NCBI GenBank assembly: GCA_003550305.1
Contig: QKYT01000958.1
Span: forward strand, 1-13,232
DNA from: Glomus cerebriforme
Lineage: Eukaryota; Glomeromycota; Glomeromycetes; Glomerales; Glomeraceae
DNA length: 13,232 nucleotides
Direction of reading: 5' to 3'
Each line of letters starts with the position of its first letter. Position 1 is the first letter of the stretch. Positions 1 through 7,528 of this stretch are shown here, piece after piece. The notes below the pieces were generated by a model. It saw nothing but the letters and a program-made list of their open reading frames with translations, was not told the DNA's origin and did no database searches. Both the position numbers and the translations under genes were made by a program.

Positions 1-92
1 GCTATTCGTACGAAATTTGAAAATTGAGGGTAAGATGGTAAGTTATGTTAAACTGCGGCGCGGTTTTGCAAACACTGCACTGAACCGCAATC

Positions 93-121
93 ATGATATG
101 ATATATATAATATATATATAA
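93..121. repeat. AT-dinucleotide microsatellite
   Basis: This is a run of almost pure AT/TA dinucleotides interrupted by single G or AA steps. It is a simple-sequence repeat of no evident function. Confidence 0.85.
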
Positions 122-315
122 AAACAGTCCCTGTTTTGCTGCATGATGCTAACCAAATTAATACCTACCTCCTTCCTTTTTGGGAATGCACCATTTAGCA
201 TAACAGCCAATCACAAGCGATAACACTATCAAATTGTCGATCAGCTGACACCAACAACTATATAGTGCATTCTGTATATAGTGTTAAAAAATATTAAGTG
301 GTGTTGATATATGGG

Positions 316-460
316 TGTTGCGCAACAGTGTATTATATGTTTAACAACTGTTGGTATAGAAAAATGCGTATATTAACTGCATATGTTAACTGCATATGTT
401 AATAAACTCCAGTATACAGGTGTTTTACAACATGTTGAACAACTGGTAGTGTTGATCAAC
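316..460. repeat. Cluster of short perfect palindromes with GTTG/CAAC arms
   Basis: Three perfect palindromes share TTG/CAA arms: TGTTGCGCAACA at 316-327, CAACATGTTG at 428-437 and GTTGATCAAC at 451-460. The same words occur unpaired nearby, for example CAACTGTTGG near 345-356. Such clusters can be protein-binding sites or subterminal repeats of a DNA transposon. No terminal repeat pair was found to define an element. Confidence 0.5.
373..402. repeat. 13-bp tandem repeat, two units plus a partial third
   Basis: The unit TTAACTGCATATG occurs at 373-385 and 386-398 without mismatch and is followed by a partial third unit (TTAA). It lies within the palindrome-rich region upstream of the decayed gene. 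Confidence 0.85.
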
Positions 461-1102
461 GTATTTTTTGGTGTATATTAACACCTCCAAAACTTCCTGA
501 TGTTAATAAAAATTTTACATATAAGGATATTGTTGATGAATTAGAAATGACAAAATTTGCATATTTTTAATGTAATAAATATATATAATTTTAATTATTA
601 TGCATTATTTAGGTTTAACCCAATTCAATTAATGCAACCTGAAAATTTTCTAGAATTAATGGACCAGGATGTATTGCATTAGAAAAACCAAAAATTACAT
701 GTTCAAAATTCAAAGAAAAACAATTTGAATTATTTTTTGCGGATAAAGCAAATGTTAATATAAGTTCATATAAGGATGATGTGAAGATACAACTGCTAAT
801 CCTTTATTTAAAAGATCAGAAAAATGCACTTTGAGAAAAATTTGCTGCTGTCTATTCTGATGGAATGAAATATACTTCTTTCATGGTTCGTTTGCAAAAT
901 GGCCATTTCAAATACTGAGAAGACTTAGGAGGATTGTGTCTAACATGCAATGACNATGGANATCAACCTTTAGAGAATTTGATTGAATTGATNACTATAA
1001 ATTTTTCTGATAAAATATTGCGGGTGANACAAATAAAAATAAATTTTATTTGTATTTTGTATTTAAACTTGAAATTAATTATAATTATATTTTTTTATAT
1101 AG

Positions 1103-1843
1103 GATAATTTGATTCACAAAGTAGAGATTTTATGTCATCATTTAAAATGAGATTATGAAAAAGAGTTAGTTATNAATGAAAATGGCACAACAGATCATGT
1201 GAATTGCATTAATTATTGTCTATTATTTGCATTTGAGGAATGTAAGCAACAACATTATTCATGATATTGGGAATGTGATACATTTTTTACTATATTTGAA
1301 GATCTAACAAATTGGCTTAATGCTTTTCATCACATCAAATTAAAAGAATATCAAGAATAATTGAAATATTATTTAGCCCATCAAATCTATAAAGCATACC
1401 TGAATGCTCAATTTAATTCTACATTATATGAATTAGATAATGAAGGAGCTGTTATTGTAGTTGATTACAAAATGCAAATTTTATCTGCAATAGCTAGAGA
1501 AACAAAAAGTAAATTTTTTGGCAAGCGTGGCTGGACACTCTATACTATACTAGTATTCCAAAAAATTAATGATAATTTGGATATTCAAGTTTATGATCAC
1601 TGGAGTTCTGATATAAAACAAGATGCATAGTTTACAGCATCTTGTTTTGAAGCAGTATTTGAAATAATGAATCCTAAATCTCATTGGATAAAAATAATAT
1701 CAGATAATAGAAGTCATTATCACAATTCAGAGTTAATGGCAATTATTAGTCATTGGCATTGCTGATATAATGTGAAAGTATGTGGTTGGATTTTTCTTGA
1801 GCCAGGAGAAGCAAAAACCACAGTCGATTCTCATCATACAATG
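1103..1843 (+). pseudogene. Largest exon of the decayed gene, DDE-like core
   Basis: The block starts after an acceptor (tttttatatag) and ends at a possible GC donor at 1844, before an intron with a CTAAT branch-like site near 1890. Stops at 1148, 1262, 1358, 1628 and 1763 break one continuous frame; the longest clean stretch is 89 codons from 1361. The order of motifs is a Cys-containing part (NYCLLFAFEEC, then WECD), the YYLAHQ helix-like stretch, VVDYKM with the first candidate catalytic Asp, FGKRGWTL, YDHWSSD, ISDN with HYHNSE (second Asp and nearby acidic residue), and EPGEAKTTVDSHH. The acidic residues could form a D-D-E/D triad. I cannot confirm this without a fold comparison. Confidence 0.55.
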
Positions 1844-2144
1844 GCAAATAAATTTTTATTTATTTAGTTTATCTTTTTTTAGCATTTTACTAATCATACT
1901 TTATTTGTAATTAATAAGATTGCATATGCAATCAAAAGATACTGTATGTTAGAATTGGATGTAATCTTATTGAAGGAACTAATATCGAAATAGCACTTCA
2001 AGATCTAAGTGAAACATTAGTAACACACATATAACCAAATTAGGATCAATTATCTGTGCAAGCAGTAGTTGAAAATAATACATTGAGGTATGAATTTGTT
2101 GTAAAATTTTATTTATTGTTAACATGAAAATAATAAATACAAAT

Positions 2145-2400
2145 TAGGGAAAAAATTTTTGACNNNACGTAGAATTTGGNAAAAAAATGAAGTATANGAT
2201 CAAATTGAGGAAAAAAATAGNAGTACNATCAAAATTGGAAAAAAAATAGAAATAATATGATCCAAGTTGAGAAAAAAATTGAAGTATCAAAAATTAGGNN
2301 AAAAATAAAAGCAAATCGATCAAAATCGAGAAAAAAAAATTGAAGTATCAAAAAAATAAAAAAAAAAATGAACAAAAATTAGGAGAAAAAATTATAGTAA
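2145..2400 (+). repeat. Purine-rich minisatellite of about 30 bp period
   Basis: Degenerate copies of a unit resembling GATCAAATTGAGGAAAAAAA followed by TAGAAGTA recur. ATC anchors lie at 2199, 2228, 2260, 2286, 2319 and 2347, with spacings of 26-33 bp. The + strand is nearly all purine. It lies in the intron between exon-like blocks 1919-2087 and 2500-2918. Several N bases fall inside it, as expected for a hard-to-assemble array. Confidence 0.75.
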
Positions 2401-2499
2401 CGCAAAAATGATATAAAAATAAAAGTAAAAAAAATGAACTAGAATATATATATTATGTAAAACAAATTTATTCTTATAAATTTTAACTATTTACATCAG

Positions 2500-2918
2500 T
2501 AATAAAAAACAGAATGAAAAAAACTAAAACTATTTCTGGCATATCAAAATGGTTCAAGTGGAACTGACCAGTAATGGATCAATTTGCAGGCTACATTTGA
2601 GCATATTCTCTTCCTCACATTGGTGCATGGACTGAATTTTCACCTGCACAAGTCACTAGCTTTTGTGGCACTAGCTATAGACCATCTCCAATAATTTTTA
2701 AACTAACCATACCAAAAAGTTCTTGAATAATGCCAATTTCTGAACAAAAAGGTGAAGATTTATTGTTTTAATAAAAGGATAATTATAATAGAGAAAAAGA
2801 TGTCAATTGTATTATCTAATCCAGCAAATTAACCACAATCAATCATTCTGTTATAAAGACCTAAAAGATTGGACAAGAAATAATGTATCAATTACCAATA
2901 CTGACTCAAATATCAGAG
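2500..2918 (+). pseudogene. Exon-like block of the decayed gene (tryptophan-rich part)
   Basis: After a ttacatcag acceptor, the frame around 2547-2768 reads a protein-like stretch including WFKWN, LPHIGAWTEFSPAQV and MPISEQKGED. It is broken by TGA at 2565, 2598 and 2724 and ends with TAA at 2769. A second short open stretch, YKDLKDWTRNN, lies in another frame at about 2850-2917 and runs up to a GTAATT donor at 2919. The two are probably parts of one exon separated by an indel. Function is unknown; it is placed by its position between the DDE-like exon and the last exon. Confidence 0.45.
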
Positions 2919-3107
2919 GTAATTATTATTTGTAACATACCTTTTGTTCTATTTTTTTGCCCAAATTAATAAAACTAAAATATGCATATATATTTTGTTA
3001 AGAATGTATAGGGTAAAAATTTATTCATATGCATTGAAACCTCCAAAAATGTAGACTAATAATATATTCTAATAATAGTAACAACCTAGAGTTATCTTTT
3101 GATGCAG

Positions 3108-3463
3108 GATAGGCCTTGAAAGAGAATTTACAACTTGGCAATAAAGGTGGAGGAAAGCGTATATCAAAAAAGGTTATTNAATATTTGCAAGGTTATTTTT
3201 TAGCAGGAAATTTGAGACCTACAGATTGTTATTCACCTGAAGCCATGCATGCAAGTCTAGAAAATTTAGTTATGGAGGGAGAACTTATTTCTAGGGAAAT
3301 ACCAACAATAAAGACTATCAAAGGTTAGATTGGAAGGTATAGTAAAAGTTTCAAAAAGGAGGCATCAGAACGTGTATTAATAGAGACAAATGGCATTACA
3401 AACAATAGTAATAGCAGTGAAAGTAGTGTTAAAAAGGCCAATAAATGTCAAAAGACAAACTAA
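3108..3463 (+). pseudogene. Last exon of the decayed gene, basic C-terminal domain
   Basis: The exon follows a gatgcag acceptor. It has TAG at 3110 and 3326 in an otherwise open frame that ends in TAA at 3461-3463. The segment ENLQLGNKGGGKRISKKV followed by YLQGYFLAGN and IPTIKTIKG is basic and helix-like. It ends in a Ser/Asn-rich tail (NNSNSSESSVKK), typical of a disordered C-terminus. Both stops sit where Trp fits (G-W-A-L and K-G-W-I). It may be a DNA-binding tail, but no named domain is recognised. Confidence 0.55.
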
Positions 3464-3729
3464 GCATAAATATAATAATGCTTACTATTAGGCCATATGC
3501 TATAAAATCTGTCTTTCTTCCATATAAAACTCTTTGAATAATAAAAAAAACTATAATTTTTTTGATCAGTGACTTTTTGAAGATCTGAAATCACATTATA
3601 TTTATTTATTTAAACAGTTGTATAATAAAATGATCACGAATTATGTAGCATAATCAATTGATCTACATCATTTATATAATAATACTGCATCACAATTTAC
3701 TATAACAATTATATCCCTCTAATGCGGAT
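3464..3729. other. AT-rich stretch with no recognised feature
   Basis: There is no open frame of note. Part of it may be the diverged U3 end of the + strand LTR that becomes recognisable at 3730, because the full LTR of this family is 466 bp, but I could not align it. Confidence 0.5.
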
Positions 3730-3989
3730 TGGCAATTAATATCTTTTCATTATATTTATTTTTGTATAAATATCCTGAGAATTTTCTTAAGTTCTCCTCA
3801 GTTCTTGTAACTTCAATTGAATAATAAAATATCTTTACTACAAAATACTATACTGTTTACCAATTAAAGAGCGAACTGATATTCAATATATAAATTATTG
3901 TTACCTATATCATTGTAAACTTAATTAAATTTCATACCTAAAGAAATAAAGTTAAGATAAAGGAATCAAGAGAACGATTAGATGCAACA
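3730..3989 (+). repeat. LTR remnant (3' part) of the + strand Gypsy copy
   Basis: It shares long blocks with the reverse complement of 5234-5490, including TATAAATATCCTGAGAATTT, the CTTCAATTGAATAATAAAAT block, AATTAAAGAGCGAACTG and GATAAAGGAATCAAGA. It ends in ...GCAACA, the expected CA terminus, two bases before the PBS. A TATA box lies at 3765-3772 and an AATAAA at 3823-3828. The 5' boundary is not recognisable. Confidence 0.85.
3765..3772 (+). promoter_or_regulatory. LTR TATA box (TATAAATA)
   Basis: The TATAAATA motif is conserved in place with the LTR of the - strand element (5452-5459), which supports a promoter role in the family. AATAAA follows about 50 bp downstream. Confidence 0.6.
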
Positions 3990-3991
3990 AG

Positions 3992-4009
3992 TGGTGATTT
4001 CTGCCAGGT
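3992..4009 (+). other. Primer-binding site of the + strand copy
   Basis: TGGTGATTTCTGCCAGGT starts two bases after the LTR end. TGG is the complement of the tRNA CCA end. It differs from the PBS of the - element at two positions, both transitions. I do not assign the tRNA. Confidence 0.7.
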
Positions 4010-4073
4010 TACTTCTTTAATTGATAGCATAGCAAAGAAAGAATTAAGAAACTAGAAATACCTTAAGAAGTAC

Positions 4074-5080
4074 ATGAATTTTGAAGAGATTAAGAAAGAC
4101 ATTATTCAAATTTTCCATTAAATGAAGACCATTCTTGTTATATTTGTTAACCAGTACCACCATTATATTCTATAAATAGTGCATTTGAAAATTTTTGGAT
4201 TTGGATAAATTTTACTTTCAGAACAGAAACCTACACAGCTTATACTATCACAGCTTTTAACTTACTTAGATATTTAATTTCAACTACCTTATCAGGACAA
4301 CAAAGTGATCAATTACCTCAAGTACTTGTATGCTTACTTACTAGTAGTATAAGATATCTAAGAAGACCTTTTTCTTCAGAAATTTTATATAACTATACAC
4401 TAGGAATAGCCTTTAAAACTAATTGTTTCGAATAACGTGTTAACATATATAACTCTAGTGAAGCTTATCAAGAAGTATTAGATCAAGCTTTTCTATCTAT
4501 ATAATAAGATCGATACCTCTTAAGATAAATTAGTGTATCATCACCAATATCATCAGAAAATTCAATGAACTCAACTAGTATAATACCTACACCACCAAAC
4601 CTTGTTCAAATATCTACATTACCAAATCTTGTACAAATACTAACACCACTAAATCTTACATGTACACTTATACCTACATTACCAAATACATCACCAAACA
4701 TAAACATGAGAGTTTGGAAGTCAGAAAAAAAGCTATAGCTAGAGCCTTTATAAAAGGAGCAGCTGCTGATTGGTTCGAAGGTGCTTCTGCGGGAATGGGT
4801 GATAAATACTGGAACTAATGGAGGAGTTAATTTTACTGACCTCTTTAATCAATGATTTATAAGTAAAACTCGAAAGAACTAATGGTACTATGAATTAACA
4901 TCCCTACATCAGCAAAATAATTAATCAGTTGATTTATATGCCAATAAGTTTAAGAAGCTTATAGATCAGGTAGGACTTACTGATACTGTTTAACAGAAAA
5001 TCATATTCTTAATGAGACTTAATGCCGCTTTATCACTAAGTTTTTAAGAGGTCTGATAACCATCAATAGACAGAATGTCT
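4074..5080 (+). pseudogene. gag: Broken gag fragment of the + strand Gypsy copy
   Basis: It starts with ATG in MNFEEI, the same start as the gag on the - strand. A length change soon after shifts the frame, and the conserved N-terminal stretch (FWIWINFTF, YTITAFNLL, STTLSGQQSD) is read in another frame. Pro/Thr repeats of nine residues (PPNLVQIST, LPNLVQILT) lie at about 4590-4690. About 80 codons present in the - copy are missing between NINM and KKAIARAF. The capsid part AAADWFEGASAGMG is intact here and shows that the TAG at 12050 in the - copy replaced a Trp. Further stops and a frameshift near 4805 follow, and homology ends at about 5080. It cannot encode a working Gag. Confidence 0.8.
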
Positions 5081-5233
5081 ACTGACTATCTATTGTCAGA
5101 CTCTTCGTAGGTTGGACATTAATAATGGACGTCCATAGACCGTTAGTTATATGTGATACTGATGGAAAATTTTATTTGATAATATATTTAATAAAAAATT
5201 CTTTTTTTTTGTTTATATAAGGAATTGAACTGA
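5081..5233. other. Short junction region between the two Gypsy copies
   Basis: No gene is seen. It contains the perfect palindrome ATGGACGTCCAT at 5125-5136 and an imperfect inverted repeat around 5050-5100 (GTCTGA...CAATAGACAG against CTATCTATTGTCAGAC). The last five bases before the LTR, ACTGA, would be the target-site duplication of the - element if matched outside the window. Confidence 0.45.
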
Positions 5234-5451
5234 TGTTATGTCTAATCGTATTCTTGATTCCTTTATCTTGACTTTAAATTCAAAATAAATAATTAATTAA
5301 GTTATAATGATAAAGGTAACAATAATTTATTTTTATTAAGTACAGTTCGCTCTTTAATTAGTAAACGGTATAGTATTTTTATAGGTAAAAGATATTTTAT
5401 TATTCAATTGAAGTTATAAGAACTAAANAGAACTTAATAAAATTCTCAGGA

Positions 5452-5459
5452 TATTTATA
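5452..5459 (-). promoter_or_regulatory. LTR TATA box (TATAAATA, minus strand)
   Basis: It is the same motif and position as in the + strand LTR, in a block (TATAAATATCCTGAGAATTT) that is conserved although flanking U3 sequence has diverged. It probably sets the start of R in the LTR. Confidence 0.6.
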
Positions 5460-5553
5460 CAAAAATAAAATATAATAAAAAGATATTAACTATCTTAAAT
5501 ATAACTAATATAATAAATATAATAAATATAATAAAGAAATTAAATATATTAAA

Positions 5554-5589
5554 TATCTTAACTATCCTAACTATCTTAACTATCACTAA
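5554..5589. repeat. Nine-bp tandem repeat in LTR U3
   Basis: TATCTTAAC, TATCCTAAC, TATCTTAAC and TATCACTAA follow one another directly. Palindromes GATCAC-T-GTGATC (5617-5629) and TGATCAT lie just beyond. Such arrays in U3 often act as enhancer modules; that role is inferred. Confidence 0.7.
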
Positions 5590-5699
5590 GATCATTAATA
5601 TCACTACTATCATTAAGATCACTGTGATCATGAAAATCACGATCATAGAGTGGCACAGTACGGCACAGTAAATTAGCGCAGTAATGTCTCATATTAACA

Positions 5700-5713
5700 A
5701 CTTCCTCCTCCTA
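5700..5713 (-). promoter_or_regulatory. Polypurine tract next to 3' LTR
   Basis: In element direction it reads TAGGAGGAGGAAGT and is followed at once by the LTR start TGTTAATATGAG. This is the plus-strand DNA primer site of LTR retroelements, and it fixes the 3' LTR boundary. It overlaps the final stop codon of the third ORF. Confidence 0.85.
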
Positions 5714-6130
5714 TAACTGAGCTCCTGTGATGGTCATAGCTTCTTCAATTAAGGCCTGATATTATGTAGTTCTAATTCTTGAGATCATAGTTAAAGTAGT
5801 ATTCCTAGATCGATTTATTTGTTCTGTTCCCAAGAATTCAAATATGTAGTATGTATGAATTACTACTTTCTGATAATATGGCAACATCAGTTTCATACAG
5901 AGGGCTCTTTCTGTTAGTGTAGAAGTTTTAGTTTCTATAACTTCTCCAATATACCAAGCATTCAGGAGGATTTCTACTCGATTTCTTCTACTTACAGCTC
6001 TTCTTAATTGTCGAAGAAGAGAGTTTATTTGCTGACTAGAAGCTTCATTCTCATTTTGCAATGTGATATTAAGATTTGTAATAATGTTATCTCTTTGGAG
6101 GTCATCAAGTATGCAGTCATAATTGTTCAT
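5711..6130 (-). pseudogene. Third ORF between integrase and polypurine tract, function unknown
   Basis: ATG at 6130 starts seven bases after the integrase stop and in another frame. The first 122 codons are open and end in TAA at 5762; the frame then continues as YQALIEEAMTITGAQL to a TAG at 5711 that overlaps the polypurine tract. So the ancestral protein was probably about 140 residues and the TAA a later mutation. The sequence is mostly helical in character: polar N-terminus (MNNYDCILDDLQRDN), a basic stretch RQLRRAVSRRNRVEILLNAW, then YYQKVVIHTYYIFEFLG and EQINRSRNTTLTM. There is no signal peptide or clear membrane segment, so it does not look like an envelope protein. I recognise no named domain. 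Its coding-like composition and abutment to the PPT indicate that it belongs to the element. Confidence 0.65.
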
Positions 6131-6137
6131 TTTAAAT

Positions 6138-7448
6138 TCAAGAAATTACAACTAGGGGTTGCCAGTTACTCCTGTCTTTATATATTTTCAGAAAACTTCC
6201 GTTCACAGGAGTTTTTAGGACTTTTTCTGATAATTCTCTTAGTTTGTAAGTACTATTTCCAATTACATTGTGAATGTAATACGCTCCTTTCCATTTGGAG
6301 CTTAATTTTTCAGACCATTGCTTATCTAGAGTAGCACAATAGTATAAGAATTGATCACTAATCTTAAATCTGATTTCCTTTTTTAATTTCTTATCATGGA
6401 AATCCTTTTGTTTTTGTTGCTCAGATTTGATCTGCTGTTGCACATCATTTCTAACATCNGATAGGTGCNTTACTTGATGATCTATGTGCTCGATTAGGTT
6501 AGATTCCTCCTCCATTTCTGTACTATCAGTGGGCAATTTTGCTTCTCTCCCATACACAAGGAAAAATGGGGATATCTTTGTGGTTGAATGTGCACTAGTA
6601 CGATAAGTAAAGAGAACAGGGGCTATAAACTTATCCCAATTATTCAAATGGTTGGTAGCTGTTCGTGACAAAGCTTTTATTAATGTTCTATTAAACTTTT
6701 TGACAAGTCCATTGGTCTGTAGATGGTAAGGAGTTGACATTAGGTGTGTAATTTCAAATTTCTTTAATAATCCTTTCAAGAGCTGATTATTAAAATGAGT
6801 TCCTCAATCAATTAGAATTTTTCTAGGATAACCATGATGACATATAATGCTTTCATAAACAAATGTTACAGTTTCTTGTGTAGTAGTTTCTTTTACAGAT
6901 TTTGCTTCTGGCCATTTGGTCATGTAATCCATTGTAACGATGATATATTTGTTTTCTTGGGATGTTACATTTAAAGGTCCTATATAATCAATTCCAATCT
7001 AGTAAAAAGGTGCTCCAACTGGAATTGGATGTAATAGTTCNTGTNGCTTTGATTTTCCTCTTCTTTGGCATGTGTCACATGACTCAACATAAGTGCTTAT
7101 ATCTTGAAACATTTGAGGCCAAAAGAATCGCTTCTTCATCTTATCTATCATTCTATCTTTAGAGGTGTATGCGGCTGTGGGATCATTATGAAATATATAT
7201 AATACTGGGTCCATTTCATATTTTTGAACTACTTTAACTAAATTGTTCTGATTATTGCGATTCTTTTTAAATAATAAATTATTTTTGACTAAATAATGTT
7301 TTGATTGCTTCACTAGCTGTTTTTGTTATGGTTCACTAAAATCTAAGGGAAACGTATTATTACTAATATAATTGGTTAAATTATGATAATATTGGGTATC
7401 CATATTAATTGGCCATTCATCACAATGTGAACGTTTTAGCTTTCACCA
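6138..7448 (-). pseudogene. pol: Integrase region of pol, inactivated
   Basis: The parts in order are a linker, an H2C2 zinc module (about 7170-7060: FHND..., FFWPQM, CDTCQRRG), the catalytic core (IGIDYIGPL with the first Asp, ILID-stop-GTHF with the second, TNGLVKKFNRTL where Glu is expected) and a C-terminal GPY/F-like module (KWKGAYYIHNV) ending SNWQPLVVIS. Defects are TGA 7443, TAA 7326, TAG 6999 and TGA 6804. The second zinc-binding His reads Tyr (AAYTSKD), and the catalytic Glu codon at 6699-6701 is AAA (Lys). The 6804 stop stands where DRG is usual, so it probably arose from CGA. The known role of the family is joining element cDNA to host DNA. This copy cannot do that. The frame equals that of RT but differs from RNase H. 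Confidence 0.92.
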
Positions 7449-7528
7449 TAAAAGAAATAACTAACTAAAAATATTATATAAAAAAAAAATAAATAAAACT
7501 AAATAAAAATGTTTAACTAGAAAGAAAC
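7449..7528 (-). other. Poly-T rich spacer between extra block and integrase
   Basis: In element direction it begins GTTTCTTTC right after a TAA and runs through T-rich sequence containing TTTTTTTTTT to ATATTTTTAG. All frames contain stops. It looks like a small GT-AG intron or an untranslated spacer that separates two translation units in different frames. Confidence 0.45.

Larger units (their letters stand above)
1..438. other. Non-coding region upstream of the decayed gene
   Basis: I see no credible coding sequence here. A GC-richer patch near 54-89 contains an imperfect hairpin (gcggtt at 60-65 against aaccgc at 83-88), followed by an AT-dinucleotide run. From about 240 onward short GTTG and CAAC words recur in both orientations. 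This could hold the promoter of the downstream gene or the end of another repeat; nothing decides between these. Confidence 0.5.
481..3463 (+). pseudogene. Decayed multi-exon gene, putative DDE/RNase H-fold transposase-like protein
   Basis: Six exon-like blocks can be followed: about 481-571, 613-1023, 1103-1843, 1919-2087, 2500-2918 and 3108-3463. Plausible GT-AG (one GC-AG) introns separate them. Reading is interrupted by stops at 832, 916, 1148, 1262, 1358, 1628, 1763, 2565, 2598, 2724, 3110 and 3326. One base is lost near 660 and there is a frame change near 1945. Conserved-looking segments are LGGLCLTCND, FGKRGWTL, YDHWSSD, SHYHNSELM, EPGEAKT and GGGKRISKKV. The VDYKM...SDN...HYHNSE...EPGEAKT order, with acidic residues at spaced intervals, fits an RNase H-fold nuclease, but that is inference. 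From memory it resembles a large, unnamed repeated family in Rhizophagus genomes. The start is uncertain because no ATG precedes TPPKLPDV in frame. Several stops fall where related sequences would be expected to have Trp (TGG to TAG or TGA). It is non-functional as written. Confidence 0.65.
3730..5080 (+). mobile_element. Truncated old Ty3/Gypsy copy: LTR remnant, PBS and broken gag
   Basis: On the + strand this segment reads LTR 3' part, primer-binding site, leader and gag, in that order. It matches the reverse complement of the right-hand part of the large - strand element. Homology fades shortly after the middle of gag (about 5080), and no protease, polymerase or second LTR follows. The LTR and gag are much more diverged from the - element than that element's two LTRs are from each other, so this is an older family member. 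It is oriented opposite to the neighbouring copy. Confidence 0.8.
5234..5699 (-). repeat. 3' LTR of the Gypsy element (466 bp)
   Basis: On the + strand it begins TGTTATGTCTAATCG and ends ATATTAACA, giving matched TGTTA/TAACA ends. The polypurine tract abuts it on the right. Positions 5234-5406 align without gaps to 13060-13232. The U3 part holds AT-rich runs and nine-base tandem repeats, followed in element direction by TATAAATA (5459-5452) and an AATAAA (5401-5396). The long open frame on the minus strand at 5455-5646 is a by-product of these repeats and is not a gene. Confidence 0.93.

Noticed and set aside
2145..2400. CRISPR-like array
   Set aside because: Units are degenerate with no distinct repeat and spacer alternation, and the context is a eukaryotic intron.
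5455..5646. 63-codon open frame on the minus strand made almost only of Ile, Val, Met and Phe, looking like a membrane peptide
   Set aside because: It lies wholly inside the LTR U3 and is produced by the short AT-rich tandem repeats; its composition is an artefact of them.
5711..6130. Envelope-like gene after integrase
   Set aside because: No signal peptide, transmembrane segment or cleavage site; the protein is basic and soluble-looking.
6008..6334. 108-codon + strand open frame opposite integrase and the third ORF
   Set aside because: Antisense shadow of two better supported minus-strand frames; no start context or motif of its own.
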